A DNA stretch of 64,000 bases. Source: Pseudoalteromonas apostichopi (GTDB lineage Bacteria > Pseudomonadota > Gammaproteobacteria > Enterobacterales > Alteromonadaceae). Under the pieces are notes generated by a model. The model was not told where the DNA came from, did no database searches, and saw only the letters and a list, made by a program, of their open reading frames with translations. The DNA lies in assembly GCF_030297135.1 (NCBI RefSeq), contig NZ_AP028065.1, positions 868,001 through 932,000 on the forward strand, given 5' to 3'. The position numbers and the translations under genes were made by a program. The first letter of the stretch is position 1; every line of letters starts with the position of its first letter. Shown one piece after another: positions 23,203-32,484 of the stretch.

Positions 23203-24537
23203 ATGGCTTTTACGCACTCAACACAGCCTGTTTACACGGTCTCGCGCCTAAATAAGGAAATTCGCCATGTTTTAGAACAAGGCTTCTCATCGCTTATCTT
23301 AAATGGTGAAATTTCTAACTTTATAGCCCCTGCATCTGGACACTGGTACTTCACTCTAAAAGACGACCGAGCACAGGTAAAAGCGGCGATGTGGCGCGGC
23401 AATAATCGCGGCCAAACTTTTCGCCCAAGCAATGGTGCACAAGTAACTGTGCGCGCCCGCGTATCCTTGTATGAACCCCGTGGTGATTATCAGCTGATTG
23501 TTGAGCACATGGCCCCTGCTGGTGAAGGTTTATTAAAACAAGAGTTTGATGCGCTTAAAATGCGCTTAGCTGCCGAAGGCCTATTTAGCTCAGCTCACAA
23601 AAAACCATTACCAACCAATATCAATCGTATTGGGGTGATTACCTCAGCCACTGGGGCAGCTATTCGCGATATTCTTACCGTACTAAAACGCCGTGCTCCG
23701 CAGCTTGAAGTCGTGATTTATCCAGCGATGGTACAAGGCGCAGATGCCCACAGCCAATTAATAGAAAAAATAAACATCGCCAATCAGCGTAATGAAGTGG
23801 ATGTACTTATATTAGGTCGCGGTGGTGGTTCACTCGAAGATTTGTGGTGCTTTAACCATGAGCAATTGGCTCGCGCCATTTTCGCAAGTCACTTACCAAT
23901 CGTTAGTGCCGTTGGTCACGAAGTCGATACCACAATAAGTGACTATGTAGCCGATATTCGTGCCGCAACCCCTTCGGCTGCTGCTGAGCTAGTTAGCCCA
24001 AACACGGAAGAGCTACATAATAAAGTTACGCAGTTAGTTAGGCACTTAAATCATGCTTTTAAACATTCCTTGGCAGTAAAGCGCAGTACTGCAACACAAT
24101 TTGAGCATCGCTTACAACTTTGCCATCCACGTAATCAACTCAATCAGCAAGCGCAAAAATTAGATGAGCTTAGTTTAGCCTTGCATGGTGCAATGAATAA
24201 CAAAATTCAGCGATATGAGCGAGTACTTGCTAACTTAACACCACGCTTGATGCAACGTTCACCTGAAAATCAGCTCGCAAAAAACGAGCATCAGCTCGCG
24301 CAACTACACGCCCGACTGAGACAAACGATGCAGCAGCAACTTTCAAGTTCACGCAATCAGCTTTCTTTGCAAGCGAGCCGCTTAGATTCTGTAAGCCCAC
24401 TCAGTGTATTAGCTCGTGGTTATAGCATTACCAAGAACCAGCAAGGCAAAGTGGTGAAATCAGTTAACGATGTAAGTTCAGGAGAGTTTATAACCACCGA
24501 ACTTACCGATGGTCAGCTGCACTCGAAGGTCGTTTAA
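23203..24537 (+). CDS. xseA: Exodeoxyribonuclease VII large subunit
   Basis: A 444-residue protein starting MAFTHSTQPVYTVSRLNKEIRH; an earlier Met 13 codons upstream lacks a ribosome-binding site, while GGGG precedes this one. The N-terminal OB-fold (YTVSRLN...GEISNF) binds DNA. The central catalytic region has GVITSATGAAIRDIL, GRGGGSLEDLWCFN and VGHEVDTTISDYVADIRAATPSAAAEL. A long coiled-coil region precedes the C-terminal segment LARGYSITKN. With XseB it degrades single-stranded DNA. The small subunit is not next to it here. It ends 2 bases before a convergent gene. Confidence 0.97.
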   Translation: MAFTHSTQPVYTVSRLNKEIRHVLEQGFSSLILNGEISNFIAPASGHWYFTLKDDRAQVKAAMWRGNNRGQTFRPSNGAQVTVRARVSLYEPRGDYQLIVEHMAPAGEGLLKQEFDALKMRLAAEGLFSSAHKKPLPTNINRIGVITSATGAAIRDILTVLKRRAPQLEVVIYPAMVQGADAHSQLIEKINIANQRNEVDVLILGRGGGSLEDLWCFNHEQLARAIFASHLPIVSAVGHEVDTTISDYVADIRAATPSAAAELVSPNTEELHNKVTQLVRHLNHAFKHSLAVKRSTATQFEHRLQLCHPRNQLNQQAQKLDELSLALHGAMNNKIQRYERVLANLTPRLMQRSPENQLAKNEHQLAQLHARLRQTMQQQLSSSRNQLSLQASRLDSVSPLSVLARGYSITKNQQGKVVKSVNDVSSGEFITTELTDGQLHSKVV

Positions 24538-24539
24538 CT

Positions 24540-25193
24540 TTACTCGGTACTAGCGATAACGGTTAGACTGCCATCACTCGAAGTGCTGGAAGTAAATTTA
24601 AACTGCTTCCACCAGCTTTGTTCCATCATTTTATCGCCTAAATCACGCCAATAACGACTTGGTAAGTCATCTACACCCTCTGGTTGCAGTAGCTTAAACT
24701 GACAAACGGAGCTTTTGCACGTTGCGATTTTTAGCTCTGGTTGTACAGGTAAATCTGCCATGATTAAAAAATCGCTCATCGCAGTTTCAACTTGGTAAGC
24801 CCACGCTTCATCACGAGATTGCTCTTCTAACAAGGTATAAAGTTCTTCAAGATGTGAATCAATTTGCTGCGGGGGAATTGCACTTGAACGGTAGTTAGCA
24901 ATCACAGCTTGTTGGCTTTCAACTTGTAGCTTTAGCTCAGCAATTTGTTGTTCAAGCTCACTTTTACTCAGATTTTCTGGTACGTCAGCTTTAGGTGCAG
25001 CGATTTTTTTAGCATTCACAGGGACTACCGACTTGGTTTGCTGTGGCGCCTCAACAGTTTGCGCTTCAATAAATTCTTGCTGGTGAGTTTGAGTCTGTTC
25101 TAGTGGATTAGACTGAAAGAGTGACATAGCAAGAGCGCCACAAAAAAATGACGCTATAACAGCTAATCCGAAGGATAATTTAGACAATTCCAT
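24540..25193 (-). CDS. Hypothetical membrane-anchored periplasmic protein
   Basis: A 217-residue protein with an N-terminal uncleaved signal anchor (SFGLAVIASFFCGALAMSLF), a low-complexity linker rich in Gln and Pro, a coiled-coil segment (about 75-105), and a C-terminal globular domain of about 110 residues with two cysteines (IATCKSSVCQF) that may form a disulphide. The pattern is that of an inner-membrane-tethered periplasmic protein. I do not recognise a family with confidence. It lies between xseA (convergent) and cysE (upstream, same strand, 20 bases away), and might be co-transcribed with cysE. Confidence 0.75.
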   Translation of the reverse strand: MELSKLSFGLAVIASFFCGALAMSLFQSNPLEQTQTHQQEFIEAQTVEAPQQTKSVVPVNAKKIAAPKADVPENLSKSELEQQIAELKLQVESQQAVIANYRSSAIPPQQIDSHLEELYTLLEEQSRDEAWAYQVETAMSDFLIMADLPVQPELKIATCKSSVCQFKLLQPEGVDDLPSRYWRDLGDKMMEQSWWKQFKFTSSTSSDGSLTVIASTE

Positions 25194-25213
25194 TGCTCTT
25201 TATTGATGTAAAA

Positions 25214-26038
25214 CTACAACATAGCACTGGTGTGTGAGGCATTACTAGCGGTAGTTGTGCCATCATCTAAAAAGTTTTGGTTCATGCTTTCGGCTGGACA
25301 GGGACAGCTCGGTTTGCCGACCACTTTAGCAGGTACCCCAACCACAGTTGTGTGTGCAGGAACCGGACTTAACACCACTGAATTAGCACCAATACGCGCC
25401 CCCTCACCGACTTCGATGTTACCTAGTACTTTAGCACCTGCGCCAATCAATACACCGGCACGTATTTTAGGGTGGCGATCACCTTGTTCATTACCTGTAC
25501 CACCTAAGGTTACAGATTGTAGAATCGAAACGTTATCTTCGATAACTGCAGTTTCACCAATTACAATCCCAGTTGCATGGTCAAACATAATACCATGACC
25601 AACTTTACAAGCAGGATGGATGTCAACGCCAAATACTTCTGAGGTTCTGCTCTGAATGAAACGAGCAAGCTCTTTTCGGTTTTGTTGCCATAAGCAGTTT
25701 GCGAGTCGGTGTGCTTGTATTGCATGGAAGCCTTTAAGGTTCAAAATAACAGTTAAGTAACTATCGGCCGCAGGGTCGCGATCTTTAACTGCTTTTATGT
25801 CATGAGCCACATGTGTCAGCATGAGGTCACATTTAACAAAGGCTTGATCGAATAATTCACGGATAGTAAATGCTGATACCACCGCATCTGCGAGTTTATT
25901 CGCGACAATAAAGCTAAGCGCCGAACCTAAGCATTCATGATTTAACACACACGAATAAACGTGACTTGCTAAAAGCGGTTCACGGGAAACGACTTCGTTT
26001 GCTTCATCTCGAAGCTTTTGCCAAATTTCATGACGCAT
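25214..26038 (-). CDS. cysE: Serine O-acetyltransferase
   Basis: A 274-residue enzyme, near the 273 of E. coli CysE. It transfers acetyl from acetyl-CoA to L-serine, the first step of cysteine synthesis. The N-terminal helical domain (IWQKLRDEANEVVSREPLLASHVYSCVLNHE) is followed by the left-handed beta-helix with hexapeptide repeats. The catalytic region HPACKVGHGIMFDHATGIVIGE and the loop GGTGNEQGDRHPKI are conserved. A C-terminal tail with the acidic, Asn-rich end is the region that binds cysteine synthase and gives cysteine feedback; here it ends in Met-Leu. Confidence 0.96.
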   Translation of the reverse strand: MRHEIWQKLRDEANEVVSREPLLASHVYSCVLNHECLGSALSFIVANKLADAVVSAFTIRELFDQAFVKCDLMLTHVAHDIKAVKDRDPAADSYLTVILNLKGFHAIQAHRLANCLWQQNRKELARFIQSRTSEVFGVDIHPACKVGHGIMFDHATGIVIGETAVIEDNVSILQSVTLGGTGNEQGDRHPKIRAGVLIGAGAKVLGNIEVGEGARIGANSVVLSPVPAHTTVVGVPAKVVGKPSCPCPAESMNQNFLDDGTTTASNASHTSAML

Positions 26039-26376
26039 AATATTGCCTTTCTGGTTGTACCTAACTGCTAAGCCTTTAGTTTAACGGATTTGTAGCAAGA
26101 TGTACTAACCCGTTATTTATTTGTTCTGGTTATATGTAATAACCAGAGTATCAAACCTTATTTTTGATCATTTGCAGGTGTTTTTAAATCAATCTCATAT
26201 GACAGCTGCAAACTCTAATGACAGGCACGCGGTTTAATTAAAGTACTTATTTTTCAACAACAAAACAGATATGACATCTTGTCTGTCATATGCCAAAATA
26301 GGAACTGGCGTATTACTGACGGCGTAAAAAACAAAAATAATCATTAAATTTACATCATCAACTTAACAAGGAAACG
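26039..26376. promoter_or_regulatory. Divergent intergenic region with operator-like palindrome
   Basis: These 338 bases separate cysE from the membrane-HTH operon. They hold no gene. ATATGACA-tcttgtc-TGTCATAT (26269-26291) is an 8-bp perfect inverted repeat about 85 bases before the first + strand gene, and a further CATATGACAG occurs near 26197. It is a candidate operator for the HTH protein encoded in the operon (inference). Confidence 0.5.
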
Positions 26377-26781
26377 ATGATGAAAAACGACGTACTAAAC
26401 TCACACAAATTAGGTTATAAGTTCTACTTTCAAGATGGTGATAATCAAATCGCATGCTTTGGTCACATCATGAGTGGTAAAGAAAAAATATATGTAAACG
26501 ATGAATTGGTTAGTGAAAAGCGCAGCTTCGGTTTTAAAAGTCACCACGACTTTAATTACCAAGAGAATGCTTATGCAGTCGAATTTGAGATGCAAAATAT
26601 ACTAACAGGTAAGCTTGAATGCTCGTTTTACAAAGCAGGTAAATTAGTTCAACAGAGCACACAGACTTCACTTACAGATAACCCAAAGCAAGTGGCTATG
26701 GTTACCTTAGGGTGTTTTATTGGTGGAGCAATTTTTGGTTTTGCCCTAATCACGTTAATTGAACCGTTCATTGGGAAGTAA
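26377..26781 (+). CDS. Small hypothetical protein with C-terminal membrane segment
   Basis: A 134-residue protein: a beta-rich soluble N-terminal part (KFYFQDGDNQIACFGHIMSGKEKIYVNDELVSEKRSF) of about 100 residues, then one membrane span near the C-terminus (MVTLGCFIGGAIFGFALITLI). AAGGAAACG precedes the ATG. It ends 3 bases before the HTH gene and so is the first gene of a three-gene operon. No family is recognised. The C-terminal single span is shared in outline with the two proteins that follow, suggesting a small membrane complex. Confidence 0.75.
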   Translation: MMKNDVLNSHKLGYKFYFQDGDNQIACFGHIMSGKEKIYVNDELVSEKRSFGFKSHHDFNYQENAYAVEFEMQNILTGKLECSFYKAGKLVQQSTQTSLTDNPKQVAMVTLGCFIGGAIFGFALITLIEPFIGK

Positions 26782-26784
26782 GTA

Positions 26785-27102
26785 ATGCAACTGAACCCTA
26801 ATACAATTAAAGCATTGAGGCTTAAATTCGAGTGGACGCAGCAACAACTGGCCGATGCCTGTGATGTAAGCCTACGAACCATTCAACGAGTTGAAAAAGA
26901 AGGCGCTGCGTCAAAAGAAACTACCATGAGCTTATGCGCAGTGTTTGAAGTACGCCAAGGTGAGCTCATCAAGCTCGATGACGAATCAACTAATGACAGC
27001 AAAGCACACGCAGTGAGTAAGCAAAACCTAGCTGTAATCGTAGCGACTTCTTCGTTTATTAGTTTCGCCCTTGGTATGGCAACAGTATTTGTTATTTTTT
27101 AG
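26785..27102 (+). CDS. Membrane-tethered XRE-family HTH regulator
   Basis: A 105-residue protein with an N-terminal XRE helix-turn-helix (residues about 6-58: LRLKFEWTQQQLADACDVSLRTIQRVEKEG) and a C-terminal hydrophobic segment LAVIVATSSFISFALGMATVFVIF. The DNA-binding domain would be held at the cytoplasmic face of the membrane. It sits between two small membrane protein genes with spacers of 3 and 9 bases. Membrane-tethered HTH proteins often sense a membrane partner; here the first gene's product is the obvious candidate. The palindrome at 26269-26291 may be its operator. It recognises no known ligand that I can see. Confidence 0.85.
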   Translation: MQLNPNTIKALRLKFEWTQQQLADACDVSLRTIQRVEKEGAASKETTMSLCAVFEVRQGELIKLDDESTNDSKAHAVSKQNLAVIVATSSFISFALGMATVFVIF

Positions 27103-27111
27103 GAGTGAAAT

Positions 27112-27207
27112 ATGACCAAAGAACAACGCGGCTATGCCACACTTATCGGCTTTGTAATAGTAACCATGCTATTTGCGCTAGGTGTTAAAATTGGTTCTAT
27201 ACTTTAG
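27112..27207 (+). CDS. 31-residue membrane microprotein
   Basis: A short reading frame with a very good ribosome-binding site (AGGAG, 7 bases before the ATG at 27112). It encodes 31 residues: a polar start (MTKEQRGY) and one membrane span (ATLIGFVIVTMLFALGVKIG). It follows the membrane HTH gene by 9 bases in the same direction. Its size and composition resemble known small regulatory membrane proteins, but no homologue can be named. It is supported by the ribosome-binding site, the spacing and the clear hydrophobic pattern rather than by family. Confidence 0.6.
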   Translation: MTKEQRGYATLIGFVIVTMLFALGVKIGSIL

Positions 27208-27425
27208 CATTTCCTGATGCTTTACTTAGAGACTTAGGCCAACTGTCAGAACTGAACTTAAAATGCAGTACTGACAGCTGTTAACTACATGAGCTAAATA
27301 GGAGCTTTACACTCCCCCTTCAGGACTCTAGCAAAACACTTTTATGAAAGCTTTAAGCGTAGCTTAGAGGAAAATTCGCCATTTATTGCTAACCTTAAAT
27401 AACTAAGCACTGGCTAGGTTATAAA

Positions 27426-28367
27426 GTGGTTGAATCAAAAGAGTTTCTAAAGTTAATACTCGATACTATCTCTGAGCATATTGTGGTGATTAATGACTCG
27501 GGGGATATCACATTTGTAAATCGCAGCTGGCTATCATTCGGCGATGAGAATGGATGCGAGTGTAACACTCAGTGGGAAAGTCAAAACTATCTAGCTATTT
27601 GTAGATCAGCTGCGGCCCATGGCGATGAGTTTGGTGAAAAGGCCTACACCGGAATAAACCAAGTTATCAATCAACAGCTCGCAGAGTTTTACTTGGAATA
27701 TCCTTGTCATAGTGATACTGAAAGCCGCTGGTTTATGATGCGCGCAGTACCTTTAAAACTTGGCAAAACAGATTATGTTGTGATCAGCCACTTAAATATT
27801 ACTGAACGTAAACTTGCCGAGCAGCAAGTTCGAGAGCTTGCTCGTATCGATGGTCTAACGCAAGTTGCTAACCGACGTCATTTTGATGATTTTTATTCGC
27901 AAGAATGGAGTCGCTGTGCACGCTTAAAACATCCCTTATCCATAGCGATGGTCGATCTTGATAACTTTAAGTCTCTTAACGATAACCTTGGTCATCTAGT
28001 TGGTGATAATTGCTTAAAAGAAGTGGCAAAACTATTGTCTGAATTTACTCGCAGGCCCAGTGACTTGTGCGCAAGATACGGCGGTGAAGAATTTGTTCTA
28101 GTACTTGGTAATACTCAAAGCCATAATGCTCAATTACTCGTAACACGTTTTATGACAAAACTTGCTACGCTAAAGTTGGCTGAACTGGCTGGCTACCCAT
28201 TAACAGTAAGTGTCGGGTTAGCCACGCTATATCCTAGTAGTTGTGATGATGCCATGTTACTCATTGAAATGGCTGATAGCGCGCTTTATCAAGCAAAAGA
28301 AGCTGGCCGAAATCAACTTGTAGTTGCTGATAACATCGAGCCATTAAGCATAGAAAAATGCCCCTAA
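27426..28367 (+). CDS. PAS-GGDEF diguanylate cyclase
   Basis: A 313-residue soluble protein, with GTG as the apparent start. The N-terminal PAS domain (about residues 5-130: ILDTISEHIVVINDSGDITFVNRSWLSFG) ends in a PAC-like segment (YVVISHLNITERKLAEQQV). The GGDEF domain (about 140-300) has DGLTQVANRRHFDD and the active-site ARYGGEEFVLV, so it should make cyclic di-GMP from GTP. No RxxD inhibitory site precedes the GGEEF (CARYGGEEF has SDLC before it). The signal for the PAS domain is unknown. The gene stands alone; its end overlaps the bidirectional terminator at 28357-28378. Confidence 0.92.
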   Translation: MVESKEFLKLILDTISEHIVVINDSGDITFVNRSWLSFGDENGCECNTQWESQNYLAICRSAAAHGDEFGEKAYTGINQVINQQLAEFYLEYPCHSDTESRWFMMRAVPLKLGKTDYVVISHLNITERKLAEQQVRELARIDGLTQVANRRHFDDFYSQEWSRCARLKHPLSIAMVDLDNFKSLNDNLGHLVGDNCLKEVAKLLSEFTRRPSDLCARYGGEEFVLVLGNTQSHNAQLLVTRFMTKLATLKLAELAGYPLTVSVGLATLYPSSCDDAMLLIEMADSALYQAKEAGRNQLVVADNIEPLSIEKCP

Positions 28368-28378
28368 ATAGGGGCATT
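28357..28378 (-). terminator. Terminator of the M16 protease gene
   Basis: AATGCCCC-TAAATA-GGGGCATT followed on the minus strand by TTTTTC. It lies 18 bases after the protease stop and overlaps the last codons of the convergent GGDEF gene, so it may serve both. Confidence 0.75.
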
Positions 28379-28395
28379 GATTAGTTAATTAGTAA

Positions 28396-31281
28396 TTATT
28401 GAAATACTTTTTCGACATCAAGTACTTTAATATTTTTCGCTGGTATTGCAAGTTTATAGTCTGCAATCACTTTATCTTCAGCAACAAGTTCTGCCGGTTT
28501 TTCAGCGTTATACACCATAGGTGATGTTTGCTCTGATGCTAAACGTTTTTGCATATCTTTGCCGTCACCGGTAATAAATACATAGTGAATATTCTCGGTT
28601 TGCAGGTTATCGCGAATAACGCGGTTAACATCATCAAGGGTTAGCTTTTCAAGCTTGCCGCGCACATAGTCTACAAAGCTCTCTGTGTTATAGAACTCAC
28701 TATCAAGTGCATAGCCTAATTGACGATCTTGGCTTGCAACCATTTGCGGCACAAAGTTAATTAAGAAATTACGAGTCGCTTCAAAATCTTCCTTACTAAT
28801 GCCATTTTTAATTAGCTTATCAAGCTCAAATAATGCCGTACGTGTTGCAAAGTGAGCATCGTTATTAGAACGCAGCGGGCGTAACCATACTTGGAAAATT
28901 TGCTCTGAACGACCTAAGTTAGCATCTGGTTTTGTTTGGAACATACCACGTGGGAAGTATTCGATGTATGCATAGTCGCCGTAGTTCATACCACGGGTTT
29001 GACGAATGCGTTGATATAAGAAGCTGTTTGAACTGCGGTGTTCACCAAAATAAGAGCGAACTAACCAAAGGGCTGTCCAATCATCGCTGCTACGAATTGT
29101 ATCAATTGGGAAACCAAAGGACACTGCGGTAGATTGCGCTGATTTCTCAACAATAGTCGCATGATGACCTTTAAGTACTGGCGCATCAGGGATCATTAAA
29201 CGGCTTTCTTTACCTTGTGGAAGTTGGGTTAAATCTTTCATCATTGTCGATTTAACATCACTTGGGATAGCACCAATTAGACCCACTGTTAGTTTAGATT
29301 GTGTAAACTGGCTATTATAAAACGCTTTGACGTCATCAAGTGTCAATGCTTCAAGATCTGATATGTCACCGTAGTTATAACTTTCGTAAGGATGACCTTT
29401 ATAAAGCTGATGATAAAGCACTTCTTTACCTAGTTCCTCATCATTTGACGCTTTAAGGCCCGCTTTAATGCTATCTATAAGCTCTTTTTTCAGACGCTTG
29501 AAATCATCTTCTCTAAAGCCAGGGTTTAACAATTGATCGCTAACAAGCGCATACCATTTCGCAGCATTATCTTTGTGTACTCGACCACGAAGTGAAATCA
29601 TCTCTTTATCAAGTTGATAACCAAAGCTTCCCGCCAAAGGATATAAGGCTTTCTTAATATCTTTATAGCTCATTGATTCTGAACCACCTTGCGCTAGCAT
29701 CGCGGCTGTTAGCGCCGCTAAACCTTTTTTGCCTTGTGGATCAGCTGCCGCACCGGTATTGAATAACCAGTTTACATCAACCAGTGGTGAACTATTTGTT
29801 TTATCAAGTACTTTAAAATGACGTTCTGTTGGTGCTTGCTCGATACTTGCCACCGCTGCATTTAAATCAACTTCCTGCTCAAAACCAGTTACTTTATCAA
29901 GCGCCGACATTGTCACAGTGGTACGGCTTGAATCAACAAAATACTTGTTTGCTACTGCTTTGATATCTTCTGGAGTGATGCTATCAGCAGTGGCGTAAAG
30001 TTGGTTAATAACTTCAGGGTCGCGCTCAAAGTGCATGTAGCTTGCAAGCGTTGAGGCTATTGATTGCGATGAATCAAGACCATTGATAAAGCTGTATTTT
30101 AAGTTAGATTTTAAATCAGCTAACTTTTGCGCATCAACTAACTCAGTACGTGCTTGTGCATAAGTACGGTTAATCGCATCACGGGCTTTAGCAAGATCAG
30201 CTTCGTTTTCTACTTTTACAAAAACATGTAATAAACCGGGGTCTTTAGTATCTGGGTTATAGGTAAACATTTGACTGGCAATTTGTTTATCAACAACAAG
30301 TTCTTGATAAAGTGCCGAGTTATTTGAGAAATAAAGCTGCGAAATCAAATCAAGCGCAGCACGGTCTTTTTGAGTTGGATCCCATGCTGTGCCTTTGTAA
30401 GACACTAGTAACCAATGACCCGGTAAACCATCATATTTTTCATGAACGTACTTAGGTGCTTGTTGTTTCGGTTCAGTTGGAATGTCGGCTTGGTAATCAC
30501 CTTTTTTCCAGTTACCCCAATGCTTTTTCACCATTGCCATAGTTTCTTGTGGATCAACATCACCAACAATGACTAAAGAGACGTACTCAGGCTTATAAAA
30601 CTTAGCGAAAAACTCTTTACCATATGCCATTTGATCAGGCATGGCTTCGATGTCTTCAAAAAAGCCCATCGTGGTGTGTTTATATGTGTGCTTCTCGAAT
30701 GCTTCGTTACGAACGGCAGAAAGTAACTTACGAATTGGGCTAGCATTATTCTTTAAATATTCACCTTTTACAGTCAGTGCTTCAGTACGGAACTGCTCTT
30801 CGCTGTAAGTCAGGTTTTGGAAAATATCAGCTTCGATTTCGAGTACTTTATCTAAGTGCTCTTTTGAGAAATTTAAGTGATAGTTAGTGTAATCGTTGGT
30901 CGTATACGCGCGATTATCAACACCTGAGTTCTTTAAAATATCTGAATAGACATCTTGCGGGAATTTTTCAGAGCCTTTAAACATCATATGCTCAAAGAAG
31001 TGTGCAAAACCAGTTTTACCTGCTTCAACTTCATTACGTGAGCCAACCGATACCGGAATTTGCAGTGACACAACATCTGGGTAATCGGTTTTTACTACCA
31101 TTACGCGAAGGCCGTTCTCAAGCTCTTCTAATAGGTAATCTTGGCTAAATACACGGTTATCATCTTGGCTTACTTGCTGCTCAATTTCGACTTCTTTAAC
31201 CATATTTGACTGTGAGTTACTTGCGCAGCCACTCAGCGCAAGTGTTACAGCAAAACTGGTTGCTAATAATCTAAATTTCAT
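28396..31281 (-). CDS. M16-family zinc metallopeptidase lipoprotein
   Basis: A 961-residue exported peptidase. The signal peptide ends with a lipobox (LALSGCASN), so it is probably anchored in the outer or inner membrane on the periplasmic side. The first M16 domain has the inverted zinc motif HFFEHMMFKGS (HxxEH) near residue 90 and the downstream Glu in TEALTVKGEYLKN. A second, inactive M16 domain follows (about 500-930). This is the one-chain two-domain layout seen in pitrilysin-like proteases of marine bacteria. It likely degrades peptides in the periplasm. The gene stands alone and has its own terminator. The protein is full length. Confidence 0.92.
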   Translation of the reverse strand: MKFRLLATSFAVTLALSGCASNSQSNMVKEVEIEQQVSQDDNRVFSQDYLLEELENGLRVMVVKTDYPDVVSLQIPVSVGSRNEVEAGKTGFAHFFEHMMFKGSEKFPQDVYSDILKNSGVDNRAYTTNDYTNYHLNFSKEHLDKVLEIEADIFQNLTYSEEQFRTEALTVKGEYLKNNASPIRKLLSAVRNEAFEKHTYKHTTMGFFEDIEAMPDQMAYGKEFFAKFYKPEYVSLVIVGDVDPQETMAMVKKHWGNWKKGDYQADIPTEPKQQAPKYVHEKYDGLPGHWLLVSYKGTAWDPTQKDRAALDLISQLYFSNNSALYQELVVDKQIASQMFTYNPDTKDPGLLHVFVKVENEADLAKARDAINRTYAQARTELVDAQKLADLKSNLKYSFINGLDSSQSIASTLASYMHFERDPEVINQLYATADSITPEDIKAVANKYFVDSSRTTVTMSALDKVTGFEQEVDLNAAVASIEQAPTERHFKVLDKTNSSPLVDVNWLFNTGAAADPQGKKGLAALTAAMLAQGGSESMSYKDIKKALYPLAGSFGYQLDKEMISLRGRVHKDNAAKWYALVSDQLLNPGFREDDFKRLKKELIDSIKAGLKASNDEELGKEVLYHQLYKGHPYESYNYGDISDLEALTLDDVKAFYNSQFTQSKLTVGLIGAIPSDVKSTMMKDLTQLPQGKESRLMIPDAPVLKGHHATIVEKSAQSTAVSFGFPIDTIRSSDDWTALWLVRSYFGEHRSSNSFLYQRIRQTRGMNYGDYAYIEYFPRGMFQTKPDANLGRSEQIFQVWLRPLRSNNDAHFATRTALFELDKLIKNGISKEDFEATRNFLINFVPQMVASQDRQLGYALDSEFYNTESFVDYVRGKLEKLTLDDVNRVIRDNLQTENIHYVFITGDGKDMQKRLASEQTSPMVYNAEKPAELVAEDKVIADYKLAIPAKNIKVLDVEKVFQ

Positions 31282-31466
31282 AATGTTCCCTTGTTAGTTA
31301 TTTTTCTCATAATGATTGCAGCTTGATTATGCATCAAAGCGCCAGAAAATATGAGGGTCAGGGCAATAATTTATGTAAACAGGTGTGTCAATTTCGTAGA
31401 ACACCTCACATTCAACTTGAGTAAAATTCATAGTCATTGAAAAACTTTCATCAGAAAAATCTATCT

Positions 31467-31482
31467 AGACGTCTAAATGGCT
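31467..31482 (+). promoter_or_regulatory. MetJ-type operator (met boxes)
   Basis: A perfect met box AGACGTCT (31467-31474) is followed in register by AAATGGCT (5 of 8) and preceded by ATCTATCT (4 of 8). MetJ binds tandem 8-base boxes with consensus AGACGTCT. The site lies 46-61 bases before the MetF-like gene, a fitting place for repression by MetJ with S-adenosylmethionine. Confidence 0.72.
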
Positions 31483-31527
31483 GCTATATTGTTTACATAG
31501 ACATTAGCACAAGCTGGAATGAGGATT

Positions 31528-32484
31528 ATGGCTTTATCATTACAAGAGAAAATTGAAGACACCAATCAAGGCGTCTACCTTATCGGTACCACACCACCAA
31601 AATCAGGTACTGATAAAGCCATGCTTGAAACTATTGCCCAAAAGCTACTAGGTCGCTTGCACGAAATTGAATACGATGGTGTGATCATTTACGACATTCA
31701 AGATGAAAGCAGCCGAATTGCTAAACCGCGCCCTTTTCCGTTTAAAGAAACGGTTGATCCACGTGAATATAGTCAACTACTTCGCAGCCTCTCACAACTG
31801 GATGTAATCACTTATAAAAGTGTTGCCCAACGTGGTGAAGCTGAGTTTACCGAGTGGTTAAATGAAACTCGAAATGATTTTGAATTAAAGAACTTAGTGC
31901 TAGTAGGTAGTCCATCATCTCATGGTGACATCAAATTAAGCCTTTCTGATGCTTATAAAACGCTAGTAAAACAGAATAGCGATGTATTTTTAGGTGGCGT
32001 TACTATTGCAGAGCGTCACGCTAGCAAACGTAATGAACATGAGCGTTTAGTCGAAAAAACAGCGCAAGGCTGTAAGTTTTTCATCTCACAAGCCGTTTAC
32101 AATGCCCAAGCGACTATTGATTTGATTACCAGCTATGCCCGCAGCTGTAAAGCACAAGGCACAACCCCAAAGCGTATTATTCTAACGTTTACTCCATGTG
32201 GCGGTGAAAAAACCTTAGAATTTATGGAGTGGTTAGGAATTTCGGTACCAGAGGCGACTAAGTACCGTATGTTAGATTCGGCAAATACATTGAGTGAATC
32301 GGTGCGTATTTGCCGTGAGAATCTTGACTTAATTTTACAAAGCTGCGCGCATTTAGATGTACCGCTCGGTTTAAATATCGAAAGCTTAACTAATCGTAAA
32401 GAAGAAATTGATGCGTCAATTAACCTTTATCGTTTACTTAAAGCGACCATGGAGCTGAACCTAGCTGAGAAACAAATAGCTTAA
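31528..32484 (+). CDS. MetF-like (methylenetetrahydrofolate reductase family) protein
   Basis: A 318-residue TIM-barrel protein from the Met of MALSLQEKIED; GAGG lies six bases before this ATG. It has the general layout of methylenetetrahydrofolate reductase: DGVIIYDIQDESS near the start, FLGGVTIAERHASKRNEHERLVEKTAQGCKFFISQAVYNAQ in the centre (the MetF segment GA-FFITQ-F), and a C-terminal NIESLTNRKEEIDAS. The canonical FEFFPP start of MetF is replaced by YLIGTTPPKSG, so it is a divergent member and its exact reaction is uncertain. A met box upstream supports a role in methionine or one-carbon metabolism. Its end overlaps the convergent GGDEF gene by 4 bases. Confidence 0.8.
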   Translation: MALSLQEKIEDTNQGVYLIGTTPPKSGTDKAMLETIAQKLLGRLHEIEYDGVIIYDIQDESSRIAKPRPFPFKETVDPREYSQLLRSLSQLDVITYKSVAQRGEAEFTEWLNETRNDFELKNLVLVGSPSSHGDIKLSLSDAYKTLVKQNSDVFLGGVTIAERHASKRNEHERLVEKTAQGCKFFISQAVYNAQATIDLITSYARSCKAQGTTPKRIILTFTPCGGEKTLEFMEWLGISVPEATKYRMLDSANTLSESVRICRENLDLILQSCAHLDVPLGLNIESLTNRKEEIDASINLYRLLKATMELNLAEKQIA

